From NCBI RefSeq assembly GCF_003054265.1, contig NZ_QBKT01000004.1, forward strand, positions 1 through 64,000: a stretch of 64,000 nt of DNA. Reading direction: 5' to 3'. Position 1 is the stretch's first letter. Each line of letters begins with the position of its first letter. A program made the position numbers and the translations under genes. Below, in pieces: positions 9,501 through 19,694 of the stretch. Source of the DNA: Kordia periserrulae. GTDB lineage: Bacteria; Bacteroidota; Bacteroidia; Flavobacteriales; Flavobacteriaceae. Below the pieces are notes generated by a model. It ran no database searches. It was given only the letters and a program-made list of their open reading frames with translations, and was not told the origin of the DNA.

Positions 9501-12500
9501 GCATTTTGGTTGCAACAATTTTCAGGAGAATTGCCAGTATTGCAACTACCACAAAGTCGCAAACGTCCTGTAATTAAAACCTATTCGGGAAGTCAAATTC
9601 GATATACCTATTCAAGAGAACACCTCACAAAACTGAAAAACTTCTCTAAAGAACATCAAGTAACGCTATTCATGACCATTATGGCGGCGGTAAAAGCGTT
9701 ATTGCATAAATATTCCAATGCAGATGATATCATTCTCGGAACGCCAATTGCTGGAAGAGAGCATCCAGATTTAGAAAATCAAATTGGACTGTATCTCAAT
9801 ACATTAGCAATTCGCACACAAATTCAACATGACGAAACGCTTGCGAGCTTATTAGAAAAAGAAAAAGCACAATTACTCAATGCCTACACGCATCAAGAAT
9901 ATCCGTTTGACCAATTGGTAGAGCAATTAGGATTAAAGCGCGATACGTCTCGTTCACCATTATTTGATGTGATGGTTGCCTTGCAAAATCAACAGCAATT
10001 AGGCAACTTTAAAGAGCAATCTTTAGGTGAATTAACCGTAGATGCCTACGAAATTGAACGAACAGCAGCGCAGTTTGACATCACTTATACGTTTGTGGAA
10101 GTTGACGAAGAGTTGTTCTTAGAAGTACAATACAATACGGATGTATATGATACAACATTCATCAAAAGTAGTTGTGAGCATTTGGAATTGATTTTTGAGC
10201 AGTATTTGGAAGATGCTACACAAAAAATCAACAGTATTGATATCACTTCTCCAGAAGAAAAAGTACAATTACTAGAAGCATTTCAAGGAAAAGAAGTGCC
10301 TGTTGCAGAAAACGCGAATGTGTTATCCCTTTTTGCTGAACAAGTCGTGAAAAATGGGCAAAATACATCTATTACAGTTGAAGAAACCAACGTTTCATAC
10401 CACGAACTCAATGCACAATCAGACAGACTTGCAGTACACATTCAAAACACTACTGCAATTGTAAAAGGAGCTATTATAGCAGTTCAATTAGATAGAGGAA
10501 TCGATTACATCACGTCACTATTGGCAATCATGAAACTAGGAGCAACCTATTTGCCAATTGACACAAACTATCCTGAAAACAGAATCAGCTATATGATTCA
10601 GGATGCAGGCGCAGTATTAGTAATAGATACAAATTTCATCGAAAGTTATCACAATGCAAGCATTGATACAGGAGGCTTTACAGCTGCAACACTAGGCGGA
10701 AATGATATTGCCTATGTAATTTATACTTCTGGTTCTACAGGAAAGCCAAAAGGCGTACCGATTTCGCAACGAAGTCTGGTAAATCTTTGTCAGTGGCATC
10801 AAGCTGCGTATGGCGTTACCAGTGAAAGTCGCGCAACACTATTCTCAGGAATTGCCTTTGATGCTTCGGTATGGGAAATTTTCCCGTATCTCACCAAAGG
10901 AGCGACATTATTTCCAATTACGAGCAAAGAAGTTCGATTGGACATATTCAAGTTTAAAAATTTCTTGAATCATAATAAAATTACACATGCGTACGTACCG
11001 TCGAGAATCTGTCAAGAATTGGTAGCAAACGATGTTGACGATGTAAGTACAATACTATTAACAGGTGGAGAAGCATTGTCTTTCAACAAAACAACTTCAC
11101 TTCACATCTACAACAATTACGGACCTACAGAAAATACAGTCGTTACCACATTCCACAAATACACGAACTCAGAAAAGGGAAATATCGCTATTGGAAAACC
11201 AGTAGACAACACGAAAGTATATGTCTTGTCTGATGAATTAACACTGCAACCAATTGGTGTTGTGGGCGAATTGTGTATTGCTGGAATTGGTTTGTCGGAA
11301 GGCTATCTACATCAAGAAGCGTTGACAAATACGGTTTTTGTTAAAAATCCATTCAATTCGGAAGAAAAACTATACAAAACGGGCGATTTGGTACGTTGGT
11401 TGCCAAACGGAACACTTGAATTTTCTGGACGAAAAGACACGCAAATCAAAATTAGAGGTCACCGCATTGAGTTGGGTGAAATAGAACAAGCGATTACCGA
11501 TTTTGCAGAAATTAAAGAAGCGGTAGTTTTAGTGAAAATCGTTCAAAAAGAAAAAGTATTGGTGGCGTATTATATTGCTGAAAATGAAATAAATACCGCA
11601 ACTTTTAAAGAGCGATTATTGGCGGAAATGCCATCGTATATGATTCCGCAATATTACATTCCAATTGACGCAATTCCGCTAACACCAAACGGAAAAGTTG
11701 CAGTAGCACAATTGCCTGAAATCTCGGAAACGCACAGTATTCAAGCAACATACATTGCGCCAAGAACGGAAACAGAAGAAATGTTAGTCACTATTTGGAA
11801 AGACTTCTTCAACAAAGAGAAAATAAGTGTGTTGGATGACTTTTTCGAGTTGGGCGGACACAGTTTAATTCTCACAAAACTCATCAACGCGTATCACAAA
11901 GTATTCAATGTGCGCTTGTCTTTAGAAGATGTGTATGTAAAAACTTCATTGGAATCGCACGCTATATTGTTAGATTCGGGAACGAAAGTTCAATACGAAG
12001 AAATTGAAAAAATAGCCGAACAAGAAGTATATGAACTCTCGCCAACACAAGTACGTTTTTGGTTGATTCATAAAATTCAAGGTGCATCAAAAGAATTCAA
12101 TATCTCAAACATTTTCGATTTAGAAAAAGAAACTGATATTGACGTATTAGAAGCCGCATTTAACGAAATCTTACAACGTCACGAAATACTACGAACAGTA
12201 TTTGTAGATGCAATAGAAGCACCAAAACAGCGCATAGAAGCGTTTCAACCTACAACAATCAAAAGATACGATACTGTTGAAACCATTACAAACGAAGTCA
12301 TTCAACATGAATTTGACTTGGAAAGCTATCCGCTATTCAAAATCGGAACGCTTACCAATGGTGAAGAAACAAAACTATATTTCAACATTCATCACAGTAT
12401 TTGCGATGGTTGGTCCATGCAAATCATCATCAAAGAATTGCTGACAATCTATCAAGCGAAACTTGAAAAAGCAACAGCAGCGTTACCTGCGCTAACCATC

Positions 12501-15179
12501 GATTACAAAGATTACGCAGCTTGGCAAAACAAAGCCTTGCAAACAGAAACACTTGCAGCACAAGGCAACTACTGGAAACAACAGCTTTCAGGAAACATTC
12601 CGTATTTAGAATTGCCTAGAGATTACAATACAGCGATAAAATCAAATCAAACGATTTCAGGCTATCATACCATCTTTATTTCCAACGAAATCAAAGAAAA
12701 AATCACAGCTTTTACGGCGAAACATTCGGTAAGTCCGTTTGCGTTTTATTTGACCGCGATAAAAGTCTTATTGCAACGACTAACAGCAGAAAACGACATT
12801 ACCGTCGGAATTCCAGCGGCAAATAGAAATCACGAACAACTCAAAAATATAGTCGGTTGTTTCTTAAATACGTTGATGATTCGTGATGAAATGGACGCTT
12901 CCGCAGATTTTACAACGATTCTGCAAAAGGTAAACACAACACTCATTGCTGCATTGGCAAATCAAAACTATCCGTTTGAGCAATTGCTAGACGATTTAGA
13001 TATTACGGCTGAAGACAAACGTTTCCCGATAAGTCCTGTGTTCTTGAATATGCTTGATTTTGAAGCAGAAACTACGGCTAAAATTCAAGATTTTACAGCG
13101 CAAACAGGAACAATTGAAGCATCGCCAAAATTCGATTTGGAATGGTATATTCAAAGCTTTGAAAACGGATACATGCTCAAAAGTGTGTTCAATAGCGAAC
13201 TTTTCTCAAAAGAAACCATTACCTATTGGACGAACGAATTGCTACAGCTCATTCAGCAAGTAGTTGAAAATACGGCGATACACATTTCAGAAATTGACAT
13301 TTTCAACACAAACATCGAAATCGCGACAGATGCAATGCCAACCAATGCTTTTGAAGTATTTGAAGCATCAGAAATTGAACAAAATGTCACTGCACGATTT
13401 GAAAAGCAAGTTTCAAAATATCCAAACGCGATTGCAGTTCATGCTAAAAACAAAGCAGTAAGTTATGCCGAATTAAACGCGCATGCAAATCACGTAGCAC
13501 ATCAAATTCTAGCAGAAGCTACCGCAGCAACGCAGCGAATTGCGTTATTATTAGATCATGATGAAACCTGTGTCATCGGAATGTTAGGAACACTAAAAGC
13601 AGGCTATTCCTATGTGCCGATTGACGTAAACAATCCGAATAGCAGAATCACCTTTATTCTGGAAGATGCGAGTGCGAATATTTTAGTGTGCAACCAACGT
13701 ACATTACAAAAAGCACAAGAAGTACAAGCAGACTATCCAGCGGTAAAACTCATCTGTTTGCCAGAAGAAGTTACGGAAATTGAAAATCCTAACAAAACAA
13801 TTGCGCCAAGCACAGAAGCGTATGTATTATACACGTCAGGTTCTACAGGAAAGCCAAAAGGTGTGGTGCAAACGCAGCGAAATATGTTGCATTACATTCG
13901 CGTATATACGAACAATGTGCACATTTCCAACCAAGACAATCTCAGCGTATTCTCAACCTATACGTTTGACGCGTCAATCAAAGATATCTATGGAGCTATC
14001 TTAAACGGCGCAACGGTAAGTTTCTACAATATTGCGGCAGAAGGTGTTGCGAATATTCAAAACTGGCTTGCTACACAAAAAATCAGCATCATTCACATGG
14101 TGCCAACCTTGTATCGTTACTTCATCAAAGAATTGGAGCCATCAAGCATCTTACACACGGTTCGTTTGTTGGATTCTGGTGGAGAAGCGAGTTACAAATC
14201 GGATTTGGAATTGTTCAAAAAACATTTCCCGAAAGGCGCCTTTTTAGTAAACGATTACGGACCGACAGAAGCAACGATTATCTCGCAAAAATTCTTGTCA
14301 CACGACTCAGCATGGCACCGAACGAATTTATCTTTAGGAAAACCTGTTGTAGACACGGAAGTATATATTTGGGATGAAAACAATACGGAAGTTGGCATGT
14401 ATCAGGAAGGCGAAATCGTATTCAAAAGCGACTATATTTCGCTTGGTTACTTGAATCGTCCAGAATTAACAGAAAAAGCATTCTTAACCGATGAAAAAGG
14501 ACATCGTTATTACAAATCAGGAGACATCGGACGTCGATTGTCCAACGGAGAAATTGAATTTTTACATCGAAAAGATTCACAAGTCAAGCTAAATGGTGTC
14601 CGAATAGAATTGCCAGAAATCGAATATCAACTAGAACAATTGCCAAGTATCAAAAAAGCAATCGTTTTGGTAACTGAAGTAGAAGAAATAAAATTCTTAA
14701 CAGCATATCTTGAAAAAACAGAAAACATAGAAGCCGACGCGTTAAAGCAACAACTCAGAAACCAACTGCCAAAGTACATGATTCCTTCTATCTACATGTT
14801 TATTGAAGCATTTCCGCTGACGCGAACAGGTAAAATAGATAGAAAAGCCTTGCCACAACCAACAATGGCAGACCTCAAAAAAACACCGTACAAAGCGCCA
14901 CAAAGCGATATGGAATTCCGTATGGTAGAACTTTGGGCAGATATCTTAAAAATTGCTGCCAGCACAATAGGTGTTAATGATAACTTCTTTGAACTTGGCG
15001 GACACAGTTTGAGCATGAACAAAATGCTCAACCAATTAAAAACAACATACAAAGTAAACTTCAATTACGAAGAATTTTACGCACAACCAACCATCGCCTA
15101 TTTGGTAGTACACATTGAAAACGTATTGGCAACACAAATGGATACTACACAAACAGTAAACAAAAAAATCATCATATAA
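6519..15179 (+). CDS. NRPS 1, loading and modules 1-3: (C)-A-T-C-A-T-C-A-T
   Basis: A 2886-residue non-ribosomal peptide synthetase that probably starts the chain. Residues 1-230 resemble only the C-terminal half of a condensation domain (DYWIQKLKK onward) and lack an HHxxxDG motif, as in some initiating modules. There is no lipid-starter C domain. A1 has YTSGTTGKPKG near 366 and pocket residues D-L-Y-N-N-A-L-T, an alanine-type code. T1 carries its serine at 750. C1 has HHIIGDG at 936. A2 (core near 1399) reads D-A-W-A-L-G-N-V, one change from the leucine code DAWFLGNV. T2 serine is 1782. C2 has HHSICDG at 1958. A3 (core near 2435) reads D-A-K-H-D-G-D-I, which I cannot assign. T3 serine is 2830. 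The protein ends in VNKKIII, a likely docking tail for NRPS 2, whose ATG follows after three bases. Confidence 0.95.
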   Translation: MPTIERKLVSDYWIQKLKKQTVSAKEQFQLETTEKLLIPNENISYFLKITNEKPIVEYTILLSIYSAMLQRYFEPSHFIFSTKVQDAETPLLLHHILIEKKNFKEYLNETKLEIQEVYKYASFEKDAVLPQKFKNYSPFGFSYNTSVEQNEIPFFLEINKEVKGITLAIRFAESFKKSHVVTHFLKNFQTCLENLESNLEKIICDISITTREEEDIILKAFNDTNYDFPLEESIIDLFEKQVEKTPNNTALVFQEKSYTYKELNEEANALAHYLVDERNIQVNDFVGVKLERTELLVISLLAVLKTGAAYVPIDKSYPAERIQYIENDSQCKLVIEEELDFFNNNKQYATENLGIQKDAHDLAYIIYTSGTTGKPKGVMITHQNAVAMIYWAHHEFANTGHEVTFAVTSHCFDLSVYEIFYTLSTGKRIRLLQNSLDIGTYILEDKNILINTVPSSMRNLLEKGYSLENVVAVNLAGEPFPVDIAMKLLADSDAEIRNLYGPSEDTTYSTYYQLEEGIRYNSIPVGKPLLNTQAFILDENLAVVPIGVPGKLYLSGLGVTKGYLNREELTAEKYIPNPYLEGERMYDTGDLAYWMPDGNIGFLGRKDHQVKLRGYRIELGEIENEMLDFTDAIQRVVVAVKLVNKQQVLVGYYVGDKGVDKSGLRAHLLAKLPSYMVPTYFVHIKDIPLTPNGKINRDALPEISTDNIIKAEYVAPRNDVEEQLKEIWEKIIGVDTIGIKDNFFELGGHSLMISQVINTMYKEMGKSVSFKTFSVNPTIENLSAELNEKQYEAIPVAAEATSYPLTPAQHRLWLLSQLEGGTNAYQITGAYHFKGNLDDEIFINAFTNVVKRHESLRTYFKENEHGIPQQYIVPFEAIDVSIAQIDFSQKEQPETFIDAYIDDLLSEGFNLATTPLFKAALIKKTATETIFVVAIHHIIGDGWSLEIFTNEIIDNYLQASKGITSDKASLDIQFKDYAVWLQQSQTVERLEASKAFWLQQFSGELPVLQLPQSRKRPVIKTYSGSQIRYTYSREHLTKLKNFSKEHQVTLFMTIMAAVKALLHKYSNADDIILGTPIAGREHPDLENQIGLYLNTLAIRTQIQHDETLASLLEKEKAQLLNAYTHQEYPFDQLVEQLGLKRDTSRSPLFDVMVALQNQQQLGNFKEQSLGELTVDAYEIERTAAQFDITYTFVEVDEELFLEVQYNTDVYDTTFIKSSCEHLELIFEQYLEDATQKINSIDITSPEEKVQLLEAFQGKEVPVAENANVLSLFAEQVVKNGQNTSITVEETNVSYHELNAQSDRLAVHIQNTTAIVKGAIIAVQLDRGIDYITSLLAIMKLGATYLPIDTNYPENRISYMIQDAGAVLVIDTNFIESYHNASIDTGGFTAATLGGNDIAYVIYTSGSTGKPKGVPISQRSLVNLCQWHQAAYGVTSESRATLFSGIAFDASVWEIFPYLTKGATLFPITSKEVRLDIFKFKNFLNHNKITHAYVPSRICQELVANDVDDVSTILLTGGEALSFNKTTSLHIYNNYGPTENTVVTTFHKYTNSEKGNIAIGKPVDNTKVYVLSDELTLQPIGVVGELCIAGIGLSEGYLHQEALTNTVFVKNPFNSEEKLYKTGDLVRWLPNGTLEFSGRKDTQIKIRGHRIELGEIEQAITDFAEIKEAVVLVKIVQKEKVLVAYYIAENEINTATFKERLLAEMPSYMIPQYYIPIDAIPLTPNGKVAVAQLPEISETHSIQATYIAPRTETEEMLVTIWKDFFNKEKISVLDDFFELGGHSLILTKLINAYHKVFNVRLSLEDVYVKTSLESHAILLDSGTKVQYEEIEKIAEQEVYELSPTQVRFWLIHKIQGASKEFNISNIFDLEKETDIDVLEAAFNEILQRHEILRTVFVDAIEAPKQRIEAFQPTTIKRYDTVETITNEVIQHEFDLESYPLFKIGTLTNGEETKLYFNIHHSICDGWSMQIIIKELLTIYQAKLEKATAALPALTIDYKDYAAWQNKALQTETLAAQGNYWKQQLSGNIPYLELPRDYNTAIKSNQTISGYHTIFISNEIKEKITAFTAKHSVSPFAFYLTAIKVLLQRLTAENDITVGIPAANRNHEQLKNIVGCFLNTLMIRDEMDASADFTTILQKVNTTLIAALANQNYPFEQLLDDLDITAEDKRFPISPVFLNMLDFEAETTAKIQDFTAQTGTIEASPKFDLEWYIQSFENGYMLKSVFNSELFSKETITYWTNELLQLIQQVVENTAIHISEIDIFNTNIEIATDAMPTNAFEVFEASEIEQNVTARFEKQVSKYPNAIAVHAKNKAVSYAELNAHANHVAHQILAEATAATQRIALLLDHDETCVIGMLGTLKAGYSYVPIDVNNPNSRITFILEDASANILVCNQRTLQKAQEVQADYPAVKLICLPEEVTEIENPNKTIAPSTEAYVLYTSGSTGKPKGVVQTQRNMLHYIRVYTNNVHISNQDNLSVFSTYTFDASIKDIYGAILNGATVSFYNIAAEGVANIQNWLATQKISIIHMVPTLYRYFIKELEPSSILHTVRLLDSGGEASYKSDLELFKKHFPKGAFLVNDYGPTEATIISQKFLSHDSAWHRTNLSLGKPVVDTEVYIWDENNTEVGMYQEGEIVFKSDYISLGYLNRPELTEKAFLTDEKGHRYYKSGDIGRRLSNGEIEFLHRKDSQVKLNGVRIELPEIEYQLEQLPSIKKAIVLVTEVEEIKFLTAYLEKTENIEADALKQQLRNQLPKYMIPSIYMFIEAFPLTRTGKIDRKALPQPTMADLKKTPYKAPQSDMEFRMVELWADILKIAASTIGVNDNFFELGGHSLSMNKMLNQLKTTYKVNFNYEEFYAQPTIAYLVVHIENVLATQMDTTQTVNKKIII

Positions 15180-15182
15180 TTT

Positions 15183-18100
15183 ATGAAAACACCCGAACTC
15201 ATAAAACACTGTAGAGATAACGGAATTCACATTGAATTGCAAGGAGAAAACTTGGAACTCAATTTCCTTACGGAAGAAGTGGATAACGCTTTGATCGGAC
15301 TGATTAAAGAGCACAAAAGCGACATCATTTCCTATTTGACGTCGTTACAGCAAGATGCTGCTGCCATCACGATTCCACAAGCGGAAAACAAAGAATTCTA
15401 TCCGATTACCTCTACACAATTCAGATTCTGGATTTTATGCCAAATTGAAGACATCAACAAAGCCTACAATTTGCCAGTGGTCATAAAAATTAACGGTGAT
15501 TTACAAGTAGAAAATCTGCAAAAAGCAGTCAATACTATCGTGTCGCGTCATGAAGTATTGCGAACCAAATTTGTAGAAACAAGCAATGGTAAAATTGCGC
15601 AAACCATTCAAAATATCAGTGAGTTTGAAACGATTTTTAACTATGAAGAAGCAACACCTGAAACCTATAAATCTATTGTAAACTCGTATGTTTCGGATGC
15701 GTTTGATATTAAAAATGGACCATTATTTAGAGTTGGTGTTGTAAAAAGTCAAGCACAAGAATATTTCTTTTACTTAAACGTACATCACATCATTTCAGAT
15801 GCGCGTTCGCAAGAAATTTTGATTAAAGACTTCATCACAGCGTATAACAATACGACGGCTAATGCTGAAATAGCACTTCCAGAATTGCCAATTCAATACA
15901 AAGATTATGCAGATTGGTACACCAACAATCTCGAGCTTACCAAAGAAGAAGCCTATTGGTTGGATAAATTTTCTGGTGAACTTCCTGTGTTAAATTTGCC
16001 AAGCACATTTAAGCGTCCTCCATTAAAAACCTATAACGGAGCGCAGCACGAATTGATATTGAGCGACAGCACATTCCAAAACGTAAAAAAATACGCCAAA
16101 GCGCATGCGTGTACGCCATTTATGATATTACTATCTGCGTTAAATGGTGTCTTATCACGATACACTCACCAAACGGATATCATCTTAGGAACGCCTGTTT
16201 CTGGGAGAATGCATCCGGAATTGGAACATCAAGTTGGATTGTACATCAATACCTTGCCAATACGAACGACGTTTGAAAAAAATACAACGTTCAATGAATT
16301 GGTGGCGATTGAAAAACAATGCTTGCAAGAAGCCTACTTAAACGCAAACTATTCGTTTGGCGATTTGGTCAACAAACTCAACATTCAGCGCGATATCAGT
16401 CGTTCACCGATATTTGACATTCTAGTCACGCATCAACGACACGATGAGGTGGGTGAACTCAACGCTGGTTTTGGAGATTTGCAATATACCATTCAAAAAG
16501 ATGCAGAAGCGAGTGTGAGTAAATTTGACATGACGTTCAAATTTGTAGAAGGCGAAACGTCTATCAAACTGGTTATTGAATACAATACCGATTTATACGG
16601 CGCATCGTATATTGAAAATTTGGCAGAAAACACGTGGAGTTTCTTAGCAAACGGATTGGAAAATGGCAACGAAAAACTATCACAATTACCATATATTTCT
16701 GAAAATCAGCAACAAGAACTGCTTTCGACATTCAACAATACAAAAGTTGAGTACAACCAAGACGAATTGGTGACGGATTTAATCGCGCAGCAAGCCATTG
16801 CAAATCCTGACGCGACGGCTGTTGTATGTCAGGGCGTTGCTATCAGCTACAAAGAACTTCAAAAACAATCAGACATTTTTGCAAGTTACTTATTGAACAA
16901 AGGCATTCAGCCAAATTCATACATAGGAATTTGCATGGGAAGATCAATAGAAATGATGATTGCGATTTTGGGTGTGCTAAAAGCGGGAAGCGCGTATGTT
17001 TCGTTAGATCCTTTCTATCCAATAGAGCGTATCGATTACAGCTTGCAAAACAGCGGTTCGCAATTTGTTATTGTGGATGATGCTACCAACAATATCATCG
17101 GCGATAGTGCAGAAGCTATCAACATTACTGATACTACTTGGAAAGAAACCACTATGCAAACCTTGCCAAAAGTACTTCCTTCACAAACGGCGTATGTCAT
17201 ATACACTTCAGGATCTACAGGAAAGCCAAAAGGTGTGCAAGTAGCGCACAAAAATCTATTGAGTTTTGTGGTAGGAATGAATGAAAAACTTGGAAAAGAA
17301 GCCACAACATGGTTGGCAAGTACAAGTATCAGTTTTGATATTTCTATTTTAGAATTGTTATGGACGCTGACCAACGGAAACAAAGTTGTCATTCACTTAG
17401 AACGTCCTGTGGAAATCAAAACGAAGCCTGAAATGGACTTTAGTTTCTTTTACTTTCCAACATCAGACAGTCAAAGTACCAACAAATACAATCTTTTACT
17501 AAAAGGTGCCACCTACGCAGATGAACACGGTTTTAAAGCAATTTGGGTTCCAGAGAGACACTTTCACGAGTTTGGCGATCAATTTCCAAATCCGTCAGTA
17601 GCAGCGGCGGCAGTGTCAACCATTACAAAAAACATTCGTTTACGTTCTGGAAGTGTGGTATTGCCATTGCACGACGAAATTAGAGTGGCAGAAGAATGGT
17701 CAATGGTTGATAACTTGTCAAACGGTAGAGTAGAACTGTCTATAGCATCGGGTTGGCAACCAAACGATTTCGTGTTGCAACCTAACAACTTCAAGGACAG
17801 ACATCAAATCATGTTTGATAAAATTGACGCGTTGCAAGGTTTATGGAAAGGTGAAACACGCACACGAACTAATGGTGTTGGGAAAGAATTCGAATTCAAA
17901 ATTCACCCGAAACCAATTCAGCCAACCTTACCTTTGTGGATTACGGCTGCAAAAAGCATTCACACCTTCAAATACGCAGGTTCAATTGGCGCAAACGTTT
18001 TAACGCACTTATTGGGACAATCCATTGAAGATTTAGAAGACAAAATAAAAGCTTACCGCGAATCCTTACAAGAACACGGATTTGATCCAGCAAAAGGAAA

Positions 18101-19646
18101 AGTGGCGATTATGTTGCATACCTTCATTCACGAAGATGAAAACTACGTGTACAACACCGTTGAAAAACCATTCAAAGAATACCTGAAAACCTCGTTAGGC
18201 TTGTTGGTTCCTGTAGCGGAAAACAACAATATGGACATTGAAGACGACATGGATCAGGTGTTGGAAATGGGCTTCAAGCGTTATTACAATACGTCAAGTC
18301 TTTTTGGTACACCAGAAAAATGTTTGGATATGGTGAACAAACTGTATCAAGCAGGCATCAATGAAATCGCGTGTTTGCTAGACTTCGGTATTGAGGAAGA
18401 CGTTGTGTTAGACAATCTGTCAAACTTAAAGAAAGTAAAAGACATTGTAAAACGTAGCAGAACGCAGCAAGAATACATTGTAAGCAAGTTGCAACAATTG
18501 ACTCAAGAAGAAACTACCTTACAACTATTAAAAGCGCACAACATCAAAGCAATGCAGGCAACGCCATCTTTCTATGAAGATTTCTTGCTAACGGACAATG
18601 TTGATGCGGCTTTACAAAATATAAACTCTTTATTGGTTGGCGGAGAAGAATTGAAAAGCTCACTCGCTAAAAAACTAATCGATATTGTGGGAACGGAGCG
18701 AATCTACAACATGTATGGTCCGACAGAAACCACGATTTGGTCAGCGGTAAAACAAGTTGATTCGGCAGAAAATGTCACCATCGGAACACCTATTGCAAAT
18801 ACACACATCTACATTTTAGATGAAAACCAACAAATATGTCCAAAAGAAGTGGTGGGCGAATTGTGCATTGGCGGAGAAGGTGTATCGCAAGGATATTTGG
18901 GCGATAAAGCCAAAACAGACGAAAACTTTATCAAAAATCCAATCACAGGTGAAGGCATTATCTACAAAACGGGCGATTTAGCACGTTGGTTGCCAAATGG
19001 TGAATTGGAATATTTGGGCAGACGTGATAGTCAGGTAAAAATTAGTGGTTATCGTATTGAATTAAAAGAAATTCAGGCCGTAGCGGCTTCCATTTCAGGA
19101 ATTGTGCAATGTGTGGTAAAAGCCATTCGAGATGTTTCTGGCGATACCTTAGCGTTATATATCAAAGCGGACAAAGCACTTGAAACTGAATACATCAAAG
19201 ATTACTTGCGCGTACAATTACCAACCTATATGATTCCGCAGCATATCATTTTTGTGGATGAATTCAAATATACGCCAAACGGAAAAATAGATCCGAAGCA
19301 ATTACCAACACCAACCACAGATTCGGTTCAAACTAAAAATTACGTAGCACCGAGAAACAATTTCGAATCACAAATCGCAGAAATTTGGGAGCGTTTCTTG
19401 AATATTGAAAAAATAAGTATTGACGATAACTTCTTCGAAATAGGAGGAAACTCCATGAAAGCTTTTGAACTGCAAAACATTATGAATTCTACCTTAGGAT
19501 TGGAATTGCAAATCATTTCGTTTTTTCAATTTCCAACCATTCGTGTCTTAGCAGAAAGCTTGCAACAACACAACAAAACACCTGAATTGATTGAAGAAGA
19601 AATGGAAGACGTAGACGATGTAATTGATTTTATGGAAAGTCTTTAA
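15183..19646 (+). CDS. NRPS 2, module 4: TubC dock-C-A(monooxygenase)-T, glycine
   Basis: A 1487-residue synthetase. Residues 1-52 form a TubC-like docking domain (LIKHCRDNGIHIELQGENLEL). The C domain (about 73-510) has HHIISDA at 201-207, so the usual glycine after the aspartate is alanine. The A domain starts near 520, with YTSGSTGKPKG at 674 and FDIS at 718. It is then interrupted by about 340 residues of a luciferase-like monooxygenase (751-1090) and resumes to YGPTETTIW. Pocket residues across the insertion read D-I-L-Q-L-G-M-I, a glycine code. The carrier serine is 1424 (EIGGNS). The module therefore probably loads glycine and oxidises it, for example at the alpha carbon or nitrogen. 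The C-terminus is acidic (DVDDVIDFMESL), unlike the synthetases that feed another C domain, and the next protein is a polyketide synthase. Confidence 0.95.
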   Translation: MKTPELIKHCRDNGIHIELQGENLELNFLTEEVDNALIGLIKEHKSDIISYLTSLQQDAAAITIPQAENKEFYPITSTQFRFWILCQIEDINKAYNLPVVIKINGDLQVENLQKAVNTIVSRHEVLRTKFVETSNGKIAQTIQNISEFETIFNYEEATPETYKSIVNSYVSDAFDIKNGPLFRVGVVKSQAQEYFFYLNVHHIISDARSQEILIKDFITAYNNTTANAEIALPELPIQYKDYADWYTNNLELTKEEAYWLDKFSGELPVLNLPSTFKRPPLKTYNGAQHELILSDSTFQNVKKYAKAHACTPFMILLSALNGVLSRYTHQTDIILGTPVSGRMHPELEHQVGLYINTLPIRTTFEKNTTFNELVAIEKQCLQEAYLNANYSFGDLVNKLNIQRDISRSPIFDILVTHQRHDEVGELNAGFGDLQYTIQKDAEASVSKFDMTFKFVEGETSIKLVIEYNTDLYGASYIENLAENTWSFLANGLENGNEKLSQLPYISENQQQELLSTFNNTKVEYNQDELVTDLIAQQAIANPDATAVVCQGVAISYKELQKQSDIFASYLLNKGIQPNSYIGICMGRSIEMMIAILGVLKAGSAYVSLDPFYPIERIDYSLQNSGSQFVIVDDATNNIIGDSAEAINITDTTWKETTMQTLPKVLPSQTAYVIYTSGSTGKPKGVQVAHKNLLSFVVGMNEKLGKEATTWLASTSISFDISILELLWTLTNGNKVVIHLERPVEIKTKPEMDFSFFYFPTSDSQSTNKYNLLLKGATYADEHGFKAIWVPERHFHEFGDQFPNPSVAAAAVSTITKNIRLRSGSVVLPLHDEIRVAEEWSMVDNLSNGRVELSIASGWQPNDFVLQPNNFKDRHQIMFDKIDALQGLWKGETRTRTNGVGKEFEFKIHPKPIQPTLPLWITAAKSIHTFKYAGSIGANVLTHLLGQSIEDLEDKIKAYRESLQEHGFDPAKGKVAIMLHTFIHEDENYVYNTVEKPFKEYLKTSLGLLVPVAENNNMDIEDDMDQVLEMGFKRYYNTSSLFGTPEKCLDMVNKLYQAGINEIACLLDFGIEEDVVLDNLSNLKKVKDIVKRSRTQQEYIVSKLQQLTQEETTLQLLKAHNIKAMQATPSFYEDFLLTDNVDAALQNINSLLVGGEELKSSLAKKLIDIVGTERIYNMYGPTETTIWSAVKQVDSAENVTIGTPIANTHIYILDENQQICPKEVVGELCIGGEGVSQGYLGDKAKTDENFIKNPITGEGIIYKTGDLARWLPNGELEYLGRRDSQVKISGYRIELKEIQAVAASISGIVQCVVKAIRDVSGDTLALYIKADKALETEYIKDYLRVQLPTYMIPQHIIFVDEFKYTPNGKIDPKQLPTPTTDSVQTKNYVAPRNNFESQIAEIWERFLNIEKISIDDNFFEIGGNSMKAFELQNIMNSTLGLELQIISFFQFPTIRVLAESLQQHNKTPELIEEEMEDVDDVIDFMESL
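17433..18452 (+). other. Luciferase-like FMN monooxygenase inserted in glycine A domain
   Basis: Residues 751-1090 of NRPS 2 begin MDFSFFYFPTSDSQS and continue with GFKAIWVPERHFHEF, RLRSGSVVLPLHDEIR, EEWSMVDNLSNGRVELS and SGWQPNDF. This is the pattern of the secondary-metabolism branch of luciferase-like FMN monooxygenases (MupA/Atu3671 type). The insertion falls between A-domain motifs A4 (FDIS) and A5 (NMYGPTE). Similar oxygenases sit inside the glycine A domain of MtaG in myxothiazol assembly, where glycine oxidation leads to a terminal amide. Here the module is internal, so the oxidised glycine should be passed on to a KS. Edges are good to about 15 residues. Confidence 0.9.
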
Positions 19647-19694
19647 ACCCAACAATAACAACACACCAATACACCTAAACTTTTATAGCGCAAC

